From assembly GCA_026545225.1 (NCBI GenBank), contig CM048846.1:55370270-55434269 (forward strand): a stretch of DNA of 64,000 nt, in the 5' to 3' direction. This document shows positions 21,190 through 32,975 of the stretch, piece by piece; within the stretch, counting starts at the first letter, position 1, and every line of letters begins with the position of its first letter. The stretch is from Cornus controversa. Its lineage: Eukaryota; Streptophyta; Magnoliopsida; Cornales; Cornaceae. The translations under genes and the position numbers were made by a program. The notes beneath the pieces were generated by a model, which saw only the letters and a list, made by a program, of their open reading frames with translations, was not told the origin of the DNA and searched no databases.

Positions 21190-22401
21190 ATGGCACCAAA
21201 GAGAGCAAGTCACCAAGGTGCTTCAAGTTCACACAATCCTCGCCAAGCAAGGCATGATCCAACACCTGGTTCCTCAAGATCTCGCCGAGATGGTATTGAT
21301 GAGCGATGGTATCCAAGGGCCTTGAACTTTGAAACAACGTTTGACATCACTGAACTCTATGGTATGTTTCCTGAGACACGATGGGGGATTTTTGACATCC
21401 GTCGGCATCAATTTTTGTTCCACTCTCTTCTACTATCTACCCAAGGCTTGTCAAGGTATTTTATCAAAACTTAATGTCGAAACCTGATGAGCGGGATGTG
21501 CTTATTTCTTCAGTAGATGGAACATTAGTTCAGGTGGATATGTCATCCATTGCTATTGCCATGGATTGTCCTCATGAGTGCCCAGATGATTTGACTAATA
21601 TCTATACTCCTCTACCCGATAATTTCTCAGTGGGTAATTTGGTTGCACGTTTGTGTGCTAACCAAATTTTCAAGCCAAAAAGGAATGCCTCTTCCAAGTC
21701 TTCTATGCCAAATCACTTATGGTTCCTTGATGTTGTGTTGCTCAAGAATATATGTCCCATTGGACATAAAATTGAGAGACGTCAAGAGTTCCTTAGATCC
21801 TTATATGCCATACATTTTGGGCATTGGCTGTCATTCCCACAGATTGTCTGGGGCCAGATGGAAAAGTTCTATTCCAAAGTTGTGGCCAAGGCACCAGACA
21901 GTGCAAGTGACTGGGAGTTTCCATTCCCTACTATCATTCATCAGTTGCTTATTGCACAGGGGTATGCAATCCATGAAGATAAGCTTGCCTTTTCACGTGA
22001 TATTCATTATGGCACACATGACTGGAATTTGAGTCGATCTCATATGCATCAGAGAGTCATAGCTACGCCTGGTGAAGTGTCTCGATTGGCCCAAGGAGGG
22101 GAACCTGTAGATATACCATCGTTGGTGGAAGGTCCAGAGCAGATGGAAGCAGAGGAAGAGGAGGTACATGCACAAGCTGGTGGCTATGATTCATTATTTA
22201 GAGGGACAGATTGTTGGGTTGACAACCCAGTTTGGCACCCTACAGACAGAGGTTTCCACACAGTTTGGAGCTCTGAGGACTGAGATGGCGGATCACTTTT
22301 GTGAGACTAGCCAAGATCAACTAGAGATGAGGAGGATGCTGCGGGCACTGATGCGCCAGACAAACTTGGATCCGGATGCTCAGTCACCACCACATCCTTG
22401 A
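21190..22401 (+). pseudogene. A env-position ORF (putative plant transposon protein), frameshifted
   Basis: Same protein as B's 8759-9821. The start MAPKRASHQGASSS at 21190 is conserved in both copies, which supports it. A deletion of a few bases near 21405 shifts the frame relative to B (B reads RRRRSASIFVPLSS there). The next segment (21474-22283) covers CPHECPDDLTNIYTPLP, EFLRSLYAIHFGHWLSFP and SASDWEFPFPTIIHQLL, followed by a Glu-rich linker. A second shift near 22170 leads to the C-terminal coiled coil (LTTQFGTLQTEVSTQFGALR) and SPPHP at 22401. Only A keeps the Glu-rich linker. Function is unknown, and I see no envelope features. Confidence 0.75.
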
Positions 22402-24058
22402 CAAGAAGGTAACTATCTTTTGTATTTTATTTTATTTTGTTCTTAGTTTTATTTTTCTTTTTAGTTTTATTTTTCTTTTTGTAGTTAGATTTTTATTATT
22501 AGAAAAAAAATAAAAAATAAAAAAAGGAAATTTTTTTTTTTAGGATTTTTCTCTTTCATATTTATTATCACCCATACTATTTCACTTGATCTTTGGGGTA
22601 TAGTGGTTTGTTTTGACAGGTTATAACATCCAAGTTTAGGGGTGTGCTTGCATTGCCTTCATGCTATTGGTTTGCTCTATTTTCTTGCCATTACTTCTCC
22701 GGAATCCTAGTATTCTCGTTCTTACTCTTCTCTATGCTTTTATTGGGTGTACATTGAGGACAATGTACAGTTTAAGTTTAGGGGTGAGGCGATGCCTATT
22801 ATGTGCTTTATTACATTATGGGGGAATCTTCTTGTTTTAGGAATTTTTTGTTTATTTTATTTTCTTAGTTTCTTATTTTATTTGATTTTGTTTTATTTTT
22901 AGATAGAATGTTTTGACATCGTTCAAGGGATTAATACCTTATGTAGGTGCGTAACTTGAAATTTTTGAGTATGTTTTAAATTCTTGGAAACTATGGTTTG
23001 AATTAAGTGGTTTTAATCATAATTTGCATGGACATGCTTTGGGGTGATTAATTTTAGTTTCCTTACATGCACAGACACACTAGCATAATCTTGTGAGGTA
23101 TATACTTTGGTTTTGAGTTATTGAGTTACATATGCTTGGTATTAATTAGTATCTCTTGAGAATGAGTACCGATGATGTGTTTTACTTGACTTCAATGAAA
23201 AAGAAAAACATAAGAGAAAGAAAGAAAAAAGAAAAAAAAAGTAATGAATAAGCAAATCAATTTGATCCTTTTCATGAGTAACCGGGCCTCTATGCCTCAG
23301 GAAGCACGGAGTGTTCGCGTCAAAAGTGAAAGGGTGAGAAAAGATGAGCATTGGTTGTCTTGATTTGTAGCCTAATTGATTCGAGTAATTAGGTTTTTCG
23401 GGGTATCTTAAAGCCTAGTGCCCTAAAGCCATCTGGTTTGGGAGCCACTGACTGAAAGCTTGCTACATGGATCTTTCAGAAAGCTTAATAGATCAAGACA
23501 TTACACAACTAATAAAGCAATGAAAAAAAAGATTTGAGAAAAAAAATTGAAAAAGTCATGTATTCATGTTTGGAAGTATGAGTTCAATAAGGAGAACTAG
23601 TGGGTTGAAGGGGTATGTGCCTTAATATATTCAAAGCTGGGTTATGCTGCATGAGATGACTATTAGTTCACTTTTCACGAGGGGACTAGAGTTGATTATT
23701 TTGAGATATATTGATATGAATTATGTGTGGGGACCATTGCTTTAAATTATGGAATTTGAAAGTTTGAAATTATTCTTGAATGCAAGTTTGTAACTATATA
23801 TTGTAATCTTGTTCTTGAATTAATGTTGAAACAGAAAGTTTGAATGTTTGTGGGTAACATTTCTGGAAACCCTCACGAGACTATACTCGTCCACTAGGGG
23901 GAACCTAGGGGTTTAAAGGCTTGTTGCATATGCTAAATGCAATCGTTTCTCCCACGAAAGTGGAGTTGGGTAGTTTAGTTAGTGTTTAGTAGTTTTCTTT
24001 GTTTTAGTATTATTTTATTCTACTGCTAAGGGACTAGCAATATGTAAGTTTGGGGGTG
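22402..24058 (+). other. A 3' noncoding region and polypurine tract
   Basis: Noncoding, equivalent to 7134-8758 in B. A T-rich and A-rich block at about 22420-22560 is followed by a conserved stretch up to the purine tract aagtttgggggtg at 24046-24058, which abuts the 3' LTR. No gene is supported. Confidence 0.8.
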
Positions 24059-25562
24059 TGATAGGCGTTGAATGTTGGGCATTCTAGCCTCTTAACTTAT
24101 GTATTTTATTCTGTTAGTGATAGATTATTTTGTTATTTTACTTTGTTTTAGTGTTTTCTGTATTTTCAGGGCCTTAATGATTATTTCAGTTAAAACCATA
24201 ATTTTGGGCTTTTAAAGAAGATATCCAAGATGGTTAGAGGAAGCCTATATAAAGGGTATTCATTTAACTATTTATTTCAACTCAAATCAACCCAAGGAAA
24301 AGGTCTAAGAAAATTACAGCTGCTTAAGAAGGTTTCGGGCCTGAAGCCCAAATCTGCGCATAATACAGTCTTAATCCCATTTTGGAAAACGGACCAGAAG
24401 TCTTATTTTCGGGCCTCAAATCGACTTAATTTTCACGTGAGTTGAATGAAATTCGATTTTGCAAACTTTTATATTTCACGAAAATTCTGTGAATCAGATT
24501 TATAGTGGGTCAAAAGTTGGGCCGAACGTCAGCAGGAAAAACCCACCTGATTAGTGCTGCGGGAAAACCTAATTAATTTCTAATTGGATTAGGACTTTGG
24601 TGTATTCTTTTGGGGCATAAAATGAAGAATTGGAGGTTGAGTTGGGGGGTGATTACAGAGATTGGAGAGTCTGAGAGGGCTGAGGACAGAACGGAAGACA
24701 TACTTTGCAGAGCCATTGGAGAACAAAGTCATACGCATAATTCAGGAAGATGATGCCTTCTTCCTCAACAGTTGAAGCTTCTTCTTCTACCATGAGCGGC
24801 TAGTTCATCCACTAGGGTTTTGATGTAGCCCTAACAAAGCATCAATGGTTTGATTATTTTAATTATTGGGGACCTTTATATACATGCATAGATTGTGTAA
24901 TTTAGAGGATTCTTATTATCAAATTAAGCAATAAAAGTCTTGTAAATTCAGTTTCAATGATTTCTTATCTTGTCTTAGATATTTAGTTATTGTTATTGAA
25001 CTCAATCTCTCTTTGTGATCATGAGAGTGATTATTACACAATGGTAATCACTGAATATATCATTAAAAACTTTGATGGATTATGCCTAGAGAAGATGAAC
25101 CATACTGCAGCCTAGATTAGAGTAGTTAGGCAGATGGCCCATGCCAATCGAAGATAGTCCATGACTTAGCCTTAATCATATGTTATCTTTTTGACGGATG
25201 AAGGTGAGCTTGTAGCCACCGACACCACTTATGCATGATGTAATTTCCCATAGTTGATTCATTTGACCATTGATTGTGGAGTTAGTGGTGAAGTCAAATA
25301 CCCTAGATTTCTCTCATAGTATCTTCACTTTCTATTTACTTTGATTTATTTTATTTTACTTTTTAATTAGTTTAGTTTAAAAATCAGAATTCTTTTCTCT
25401 TAAATTTAATTAGAATTAATTCTGTATTTCAACTCATCAGACCATAATCCCTGAGGTTCGACACCCCTTTCGATAGCCCTATTCTGCAAGGAATTCGTTC
25501 TATTGCGAAGTGTGATAATTTTTAATTGATATACTTTTTGAGTCACACTCACACACGAATCA
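24059..25562 (+). repeat. A 3' LTR
   Basis: 1504 bp, the same length as the 5' LTR, starting TGATAGGCG after the purine tract and ending ACGAATCA. Differences from the 5' LTR are mostly transitions by eye. E1 resumes immediately after it. Confidence 0.92.
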
Positions 25563-26051
25563 TTGTGGAAATGCGAATATGAGGTGCATGCTAGCTTTAT
25601 ATATATCGAATGTGTGCATTGATTTTAGCATGATAAAAATGTGCTAAGTTGAGGTGTGTTGGCATATGTGAAGTATTATGCGAGTTTGAAACATGTATGT
25701 GCTATATGTGTTGGAATGTGATGATAAACATGCTATATACTTCTTTTTAGTACTAATAAGAATGGGTTGATGCATGAAAATAACTTACCAAGTATGCGTG
25801 CATCCACATCGCATGCATGGGAGGGAAATGACATATACGTGGTTATATGTGGGTTTATGTGGAGGGAAATGCATGCTAGATACTTACATGATTAGCCTGT
25901 GCATTAGAAAGAGCATAAAATGATATGCTAGACATTATATGTTCTAAATACATATACTATTGACAATATGTGATGTTCCGGTGAGGAACCGATGTATTGT
26001 AAATGTAAAGACTTTCGCAATAAGTCATGGCTTGGGATTTGGGGTGTGACA
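25563..26051 (+). mobile_element. E1: right end of the interrupted long LTR
   Basis: Continues 1-702 after element A. It ends gatttggggtgtgaca, a typical Gypsy LTR end, followed three bases later by TGGTATCA at 26055-26062. That matches the tRNA-iMet primer site (TGGTATCAGAGC) at its first eight bases. Confidence 0.7.
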
Positions 26052-27148
26052 ACTTGGTATCAAATCACGATATGAAGGTGAGATTGTAATAGAGATAGTT
26101 TATGTAGTTGAATAAACAGGTTCACTACAGAAATTTGGGCATTGGAATGGGGATTCTGGTGGTTCAAATTTTGGGTCGTGACACAAATGGTTCTAGAACT
26201 TCCCCGAACCTCAAAACAAGTCTCATCACTTCCATTTCATCATTAAAACATATTAAAATTATTTCTGTGTAGTTTAATGATAATAATAATAAATAAATAA
26301 AAGAAAACCAGTCTAAAATGACCCGGTCTATATAGGTGCGATCACAATTCCTCTGTCTTACAAGAAAGGCATGTTGAGCCGGATCATATAGAATTTTGCT
26401 TCCACATAATTGATCCCATGGATATATATTAGAGATAACATAACTCATCACCCAAACAGTGATCCATCTCCAAACCAAGATCCAATGTGTCACGCTTTGA
26501 TTTCCAATACCCAGGTCGGTATTAGGATCTAAGGGTGAGTAAAGTCATCCCAACCATTAATATTAATATCATGCTCTGATTTTCAATACCCTATGGAAAA
26601 AATGGGGGTGATTTAATGAACCCTTACAGTCCATTAAACCCTAATTAACAACCAAAACATTATAACCGCAGAAGCAATATCATACACATATGTTTATATA
26701 TGCGTATATTCATAACTATACATCCCAATGGGCCTCACTATTGTTTACGTGTCCATATATTTCCATTTCTAATTATAAAACAAATAAATTCCAACTGTTG
26801 AGTTTCGGTCGGCTAAAAACTCCCTTCAGTCTACCGAAACGTGGTTTCAGCTAACCTCAAAATAGCCAACTCTCTAGAATTCTTACTCTAATTAGTCAGC
26901 TGGCTACTAGGTAGATTCGGTCAACTGAAAGCCCCCTTTAGATAGGTTGAAACCCCTCTCTGGTTGACTGAAACAGGTGCCCTACAGGTCCAATTTTTCA
27001 AAATCTCAAGATCTCACTACTTTTGGTTGGCTAATATAGCGCCACCAGGCGGTCAAAATCCCCCAGAATGCCCAAAACCTGTATAAGTCTTATCTAATGG
27101 CATTCTATAATTTCATGCATTCTTATACCAACATACAACATGGAAAAA
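26052..27148. mobile_element. Unresolved retroelement debris
   Basis: Starts with a short internal piece of E1. A second LTR-end-like string ttttgggtcgtgaca occurs at about 26168-26182, followed by TGGTTCTAGAAC, a poor primer-site match. From 26488, tgtcacgctttga reads on - as an LTR end (…GTGACA), so a minus-strand LTR may run from there to F. Within it, 26803-26980 holds several TTCGGT-NN-ACTGAA-like near-palindromes. No coding sequence is convincing. Confidence 0.45.
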
Positions 27149-29678
27149 TGTAGAGATCGGAACCAAATTTGACCAATTTTTAAATTTCTTATCATTTTTG
27201 CTATAAATATATTTTGAATGATGTTTTGAATGTTTTGAGAGTGAAAAACATGCTTAAAAACATGTTATGAGGTTTTTGGAATAATTGAAAAAGTTTGACT
27301 TTTTTGTGAATGGGAGTCCCGGGATGAGGTTTAATAAGTTTGAGAAATCCGAAAAAAAATTAGAAAATATTATTTTTGGCTATGGATTAAATGAAATGTT
27401 TAGAATGTTAAGGAAGTTATTTTGAGACCGTTGGAGTTTTTGAAATCAAAAACGGAGGTCGGGAGGGTATATTAAGTGGTTCGGGGGCAAATCAATTATT
27501 TCGCACCCCTAGGAGTGAGATAAATATCCAAGGATCTGGGATATTTCATTTTACATATTTCATTCTCTCTCTAGCTCACCCACTTAATCTCTCTCCCTTA
27601 TCTCTAGATTTTGGAGTGCTTAGGGTGTGATTTGGAAGTTCCCAAAAAAGGGAAGTATGTAGGGGACATCAAGGGCTTTAGTTTGAACCAAATAAATTTT
27701 ATAATTTGTAAAGTTGAAAGGGGCTGAGATTTTAAAAGTTGGCTTCCAAGCTTGAGATTCGAGGTAGGGGTGTCTTCTCCTCATTTTCATCGATTCTCTT
27801 GTGATTTATAGTAGTGTTAGCATGGTTTAGGAGGTAGAAGGTTTTTCTTGATTTCCTTTTATGTTTAAATGTGCTAAGAATGTTAATTGTATGATTTATG
27901 TGGTGTAGGTGAAACATGTTAGTTCTATGCATGTTAAAAATTGAGTATTGTGTATATATGAGAGATGCATGATGTAGGTGATTTGTATGAATGTTATGCA
28001 TGAAGAATTGTGAATTATATATACTACTTATAACTTAATGATGTTTTCTTAGGTTATAACCATTGGTTGAGAAGCACGAGGTTCATTAGGTTTACCTTAA
28101 ACCATGACTTGAATTATATGAAATTGAATGCCATATGTTGAAAAATGCATCAAATGAGTGATTTTTCCATGTTAATGCATTTGATGATTGTTGTGGGTGA
28201 AAATGAATGCAATGTGATGCCTACATTGTGTTTGCCTAACATAGGTTGCCCTTGGTGGATAATGGGATGATTGTTGGAAATAGAATGAGTATTAAGGAAG
28301 TTGGACTATGAGAATCGATGCACACGGAAGGTGTGATGAACCAATATTTTCAATTGGTGGAAAACGGAATCCTCTCCTTCAATTGGCAATTTTCAATTGA
28401 TGAGGAACTGTAGTGACAACCTTGAGGTTGACAGGTGTCAGCATGTGATAATCTTGGTGGTTGTGGAAATCTGGAACTATGAGGTTGAAAGGTTCTATCG
28501 TGATACTCTAGAATTTGCAACGCTAAGTAGTTGAGTTAGCGAAATCATTTAGAGGATTTGATTATGAGCTTAAGCCGTGTGTTATGTGATTTGTGGTTGT
28601 GCGTGATTACATATATACTGCTATTTGTTACATTATTGCCTTGTTGATAACATGAGCATTGAGCATGCCATGTAGAGTAGGGATGACAAGAGACATATCA
28701 TGTAGGTCAGCGTCGAATCGATGCTTACGTGGGTTTGGTCATCTCTACTAAGCCACCGTGGTGCTCACCCCTTTTCCCCCAACATCTTTCAAGTTATACG
28801 TCAAGGATGGATTGAAGGGACTCGATAGTCATTTGTGGTTATTGGAGTACATTGGACACTTAGATGAATTTTATGGTTTGAGTAGAAATAATATATGTAT
28901 TATGGCTATCCATGCTGGCCTGTGGCATGTGACTTTACTTTGAGATTGTAGTTACGATTATATAAATGTAATTTGTGTATTACATTTGGAGCTTTATGTA
29001 TAGAATGATCTCATTTGAATGAATGATATATGTACATTGTGAATGTATTTTGGATTATGGATCATATGTGACTTTCGGAGTTGAATGGAAAATGTTAGTT
29101 TTGTTTCCACTATGTATAGTCCTTGGATATGAATGCTTGGGGTGAATGAACATGAATGTATGATTCAATCCTTGTGAATGACGTAGGTACCTTGGCAGGA
29201 TTTTGAGAAACCAAAAGTCCAGAGAGTGATTTTTGAGCGATACATCGGCGATATATCGAACTACGATGCATCGAAACCATCATTTCAATGCATCGAACCT
29301 ACGATGCATCGAAATCACTATTCACAGCATGCTCCAAATTTTGTACAAACTTCAATCGAGCATAACTTCTTCGTTTTAAATCGAAATTGAGTGTAGTTTT
29401 TTTTTTTTTGAAATTGAGTGTTTTTGAATCCTCTATCCAATGATGAGGGTTTCAATTTCAAGTTCCAGTTATACAAGGAGTTGAGTTCTAGAATTGAGGG
29501 GTTATGTGTGGCTTGATGTGGGGCTCATTAAGGTTAGTTGTGGTTGAAGTTGAGTTAGCACATCCATGTGCAAGAAAAGAGTTAAGCTTATGTAGTATTT
29601 GTGAGTGAAGAGAGTTCATTAGGGATTAACAGATGAGTTCACCTTCAATTTCTGGAGAACGAAAATCAAGGCATAACA
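27149..29678 (+). repeat. F 5' LTR
   Basis: About 2.53 kb from TGTAGAGATCGG to GGCATAACA, followed by TTGGTATCAAAG (primer site for a tRNA-Met-like primer, 29681 onward). The first 1.25 kb aligns with the truncated 3' LTR at 37659-38906, including the shared string catgttaatgcatttgatg. The palindrome cluster at 29238-29311 lies near its end. Confidence 0.82.
29238..29311. repeat. F near-palindrome cluster (CGATNNATCG)
   Basis: Units CGATACATCG (29238), CGATATATCG (29249), CGATGCATCG (29264), CAATGCATCG (29286, one mismatch) and CGATGCATCG (29302). All lie in the 3' part of the F LTR. Confidence 0.92.
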
Positions 29679-30109
29679 ATTTGGTATCAAAGTATGGTAC
29701 CATAGTGAGATAAGTGAGATGATAATCCTGTCACCATTGGTTTTTAGAGAACAAAAATTGGGGCATGACAACTTGAACCACAATATGATGTTTGAAAGGA
29801 TTTGAGGATAGGAGCATTAGGTTTTGAAACTTAGGGATGAAGGGCGAGGTCCAATCACGTGTTGGATTGAAATTTTGTATTGACATAGGGCTTGTTAGAG
29901 CCATAGGCTTGATTACCTTGGACAAAGGGTGAGAATTTGAATATGTGTTTAGTTGAGGTTAAAAACTTTGACTTGAGATTTGTATTGGATGTATAACTTG
30001 TGTAATGTCATATGGAATATGATTTGATGCTTACATGTTTAGAATAAACGTATGATTTTGGATGATTTGGCTTGAGATTTAAGTGTCTTCTTGTTGTCTA
30101 TACAACAAG
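29679..30109 (+). other. F primer site and leader, with partial junction repeat
   Basis: The primer site ttggtatcaaagtatgg is at about 29680-29696. Some 90 bases on, a diverged copy of the LTR end and junction occurs (gagaacaaaaattggggcatgacaacttg, about 29747-29776, against gagaacgaaaatcaaggcataacaatttg at 29656-29684). The rest is leader up to the gag ATG. Confidence 0.6.
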
Positions 30110-31250
30110 ATGCCACCACGAAGATTTTGTGAAATGACAAATACAGTCCCTATGAATAGAGGGCAAGTTATGCATGACATGGTTGGGACCATGTGGCAAA
30201 TTGCTAGGGAAGCACAAGAGGAGACTCAGGCTCGACCTAGAGCAGCTCCTAGTAGGATGATGTTGACATTGGGGCATATCAGGAAGCATAATTCGCCATC
30301 GTACACTGGAGGGTCTGACCCTATAGTGGCTGAGAATTGGATAAATGAGATGGTTGAACTCCTTACTGCACTTGAGGTAGAGGAGAACTTAAAGGTGAGA
30401 GTGGCCACCCATTATCTTAAGGGTGAGGACAAGTGTTGGTGAAAGTCCATTGGGAACCGCTATAACATTGAGGTGATGGATTGGAATACGTTTAGAGCAT
30501 TATTCTTCGAGAAATATTTCCCAATAATGGTGAAGGATAGCTTGAGACGAGAGTTTTATGATTTGCTTCAAGGGAATATGACAGTTATGGAGTACGAGAC
30601 CAAGTTCACATCATTGGCTCATTTTGCAAAAAAGGTGATCCCTACTGAGTAACTTAAGCTGAAAAAGTTTGTGAGAGGTCTCTGAACCTCCATAAGGGAT
30701 AGGATTACAATTTTGGGCTTAACAAGCTATGCTGCATTGGTGGAAAAACCACTAATAACAAAAGAGCTTGGTAATGACAATCAGAGGGTACAGGATAAGA
30801 AAAGATGTAATTCTTCTAAGACTCAGCCAAAGAAGAAACGTAAAAGTTGTCTTTATCAATCTATAAGATTAGTAGGACAACATATGACACATTCAGTGCC
30901 TACGACTTCCATGTCAGTACGGGTGATCAGGTCAAGCAGAGTGTGTCATCATTGTCAGCAGCTGGGTTACTATAGGTCTGAGTGTCCCAGCATACATTTG
31001 GCACTAGCAGACGAGTAGGTTTGTTACCACTATCATTAGACTGGTCATATGAAAGTGAATTTTCCTCAAAGACAGGGTGCACGGGGTAGGACGGAGTCTC
31101 TCAACCGCACCAATCAATTTTTGGTGAGTCAACATGACTCGATGGCAATGCCGCAACCCCCGCCAGGGCAATCTGCTCAGGTTTTGTGATCAAGTATGAG
31201 GAGCCTTCCTAGTGGTTCAGGACAGTAGTCCAGGTATCAGAGGACTGGTC
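30110..31250 (+). pseudogene. F gag, decayed
   Basis: Starts MPPRRFCEMTN at 30110, with the methionine before PPRR chosen over one nine codons upstream. The Gypsy gag core follows: SPSYTGGSDPIVAENWINEM, VRVATHYLKGEDKCW, TFRALFFEKYFP and LRREFYDLLQGNMTVMEYE. The first zinc knuckle CHHCQQLGYYRSEC is intact near 30948-30989. A second knuckle, CYHYH-stop-TGHMKVNF, is ruined. The stop at 30440-30442 follows CW where the family has WW, so it is TGG to TGA. TAA near 30651 and TGA near 30683 fit CAA and CGA changes. The type matches chromovirus-like plant Gypsy gag. Nothing of pol follows. Confidence 0.8.
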
Positions 31251-32059
31251 CACAATGATTGAGGCAGATCAGTGATCTCTGGTTTATGAGTTATAATAGT
31301 GATTTATGCAAGTATATTAAGTTGCATGTCATGAGTTTGTGTTGCGTGAGTTATGTTATGAGATTGATAGAGCATCATGAGTTGTATATGTTGAAACACA
31401 TGCTTTTGGTCTAAGCATAGTCATTGTAATATATCTTGTATCTAGAATGTTTTAATGTACATTATATGTCTAATTTTAGTATCCTAGTTTTGAGAATTTA
31501 ATAAGTTAAATAGAGGTTTGAAATAGGTTGATTCATGAGATTAGAGATGTACAAGTTATACTAGACTTAGGTTGTATGAGCCTAGAGGTAGTGGGGAAGG
31601 GTTGAGATATTTTGATGTTTTTCATACAGAGATTTTTGAGAATAGATTAGAGTTAGATATATTAGTCCTTGTATATGTGAGGGACTTAATATATCTAGTC
31701 CATTAGCTTTGTGCCAGAATGGACGGTTGGGATCGAGAGTAAGAGGGACAAGAAAGGCATGTTGTCGGGGTTAGACTAGCGGGAAAAAATAGTCTGGGCA
31801 GCCATTTCTCTTTGATTATTACTTCTCTTATAATGTGTCAAGTCCAAGCAATTGTGGGATTGTTTTGATGGGTATTGGCGAATAAGGAAATGAAATTATA
31901 ATGAGTTTTGCTTATGAGTGGGTGTATGATTGAAATTGTGATGACAAGAGTATGTTAGTTTAAATCGCCATTGAGGTTGTGAGTTCCGGTACATGATAGA
32001 GTGCTTGAGGGGACATATGAGATTCTCAAAAAGTTATAGACTTTGGGATGATCATTGTG
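31251..32059 (+). other. F internal noncoding remnant
   Basis: AT-rich, no recognisable protein. It lies where pol would be, between gag and the 44-bp array. I see nothing specific in it. Confidence 0.5.
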
Positions 32060-32975
32060 GCGTTGTCATTTAAACGTAGTTTTGTCTATTGACATAGTGA
32101 TGATGATTCTGGACATAGTTTTGTCCATTGTCACACTCATGTGGTGGTCACTTAGACGCAGTTTTATCTATTGACACAGGTAATGGTGACCCTGGACACA
32201 GTTTTATCCATTATCACATTTGTGGTGGTGTTGTCTTTTAGATGCAGTTTTGTCTATTAACACAGGTGATGGTGACCCTAGATGTAGTCTTGCCCATTGT
32301 CACATTTGTGGTGGTGTTGTCGCTTAGACGCAGTTTTGTTTATTGACACATCAGTTGAGATTCTTGTCATTTAGGCGCAGTTTTGTCTATTGACAAGGTA
32401 GTGGTGACTCTGGGCGTAGTTTTATCCATTGTCCCATTTGAGTGGTGTTGTCCATTAGATGCAGTTTTGTCTATTGGCACATCAATTGAGGATCAGAGTT
32501 GTATGGACGCAGTTTTGTCTATCAACCCAATTATTGTCATTTAGACGCAGTTTTATCTATTGTCACAGGTGATGGTGACCCTGGACACAATTTTGTCCAT
32601 TTTCACATTTGTGGTGGTGTTGTCATTTAGATGTAGTTTTGTCTATTGACACAGGTGATGGTGACCCTGGACGCAGTCTTGTTCATTGTCACATTTGTGG
32701 TTGGTGTTGTCGCTTGGACGAAGATTTATCTATTGGCACATCAGTGGTGGGAGACACAATTTTGTCTATTGGCCCATCTATTGTTGTTGGTTGTTGTCAT
32801 TATAGACGTAGTTATGTCTGTGGATGCAACCCTAGATTTGGTGATCTTCATTGAGGGACAGTTTAGCCATTTGACACGCCTGAGGGTGTGCTTGTTGTCA
32901 CTGAGATGCAACTTTGTCTATTGACACACTTGTTGAGGTGAGATTTTCATCATGAGAGACAGTTTAGTCTATGGA
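32060..32975 (+). repeat. Tandem array, about 44-bp half-units in 88-bp dimers
   Basis: Roughly 0.9 kb of degenerate repeats on the theme GACGCAGTTTTGTCTATTGACACA, alternating with GGACACAGTTTTGTCCATTGTCACA and joined by ggtgatggtgaccct and gtggtggtgttgtcgctt. The 88-bp dimer is not a multiple of three and all frames are interrupted, so it is not coding. It lies inside F, between gag and solo LTR E2. Confidence 0.85.

Larger units (their letters stand above)
703..25562 (+). mobile_element. A: Athila-like Ty3/Gypsy retrotransposon, nested and non-autonomous
   Basis: Complete at both ends: two 1504-bp LTRs starting TGATAGGCG and ending ACGAATCA, a tRNA-Asp primer site, one gag-pol frame, an ORF in the env position, and a purine tract before the 3' LTR. 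The target duplication is imperfect (ATGTG at 698-702, TTGTG at 25563-25567). Lineage is inferred from the gag motif FIEVCSTTKI, protease motif DLGASVNLLP and RT motif GWRVCIDYRKLN, which match plant Athila polyproteins as I know them. The integrase core is missing. B and C interrupt it. The LTRs differ by several percent by eye, so the insertion is not recent, and the coding frame carries many stops. Confidence 0.9.

Noticed and set aside
28758..28943. Small ORF inside the F 5' LTR
   Set aside because: Not preserved in the matching region of a second LTR and no recognisable motif. Treated as chance.
32646..32924. Open frames across the 44-bp repeat array as a repeat protein
   Set aside because: The 88-base dimer shifts frame each period and stops are frequent, so a repeat protein cannot be encoded.
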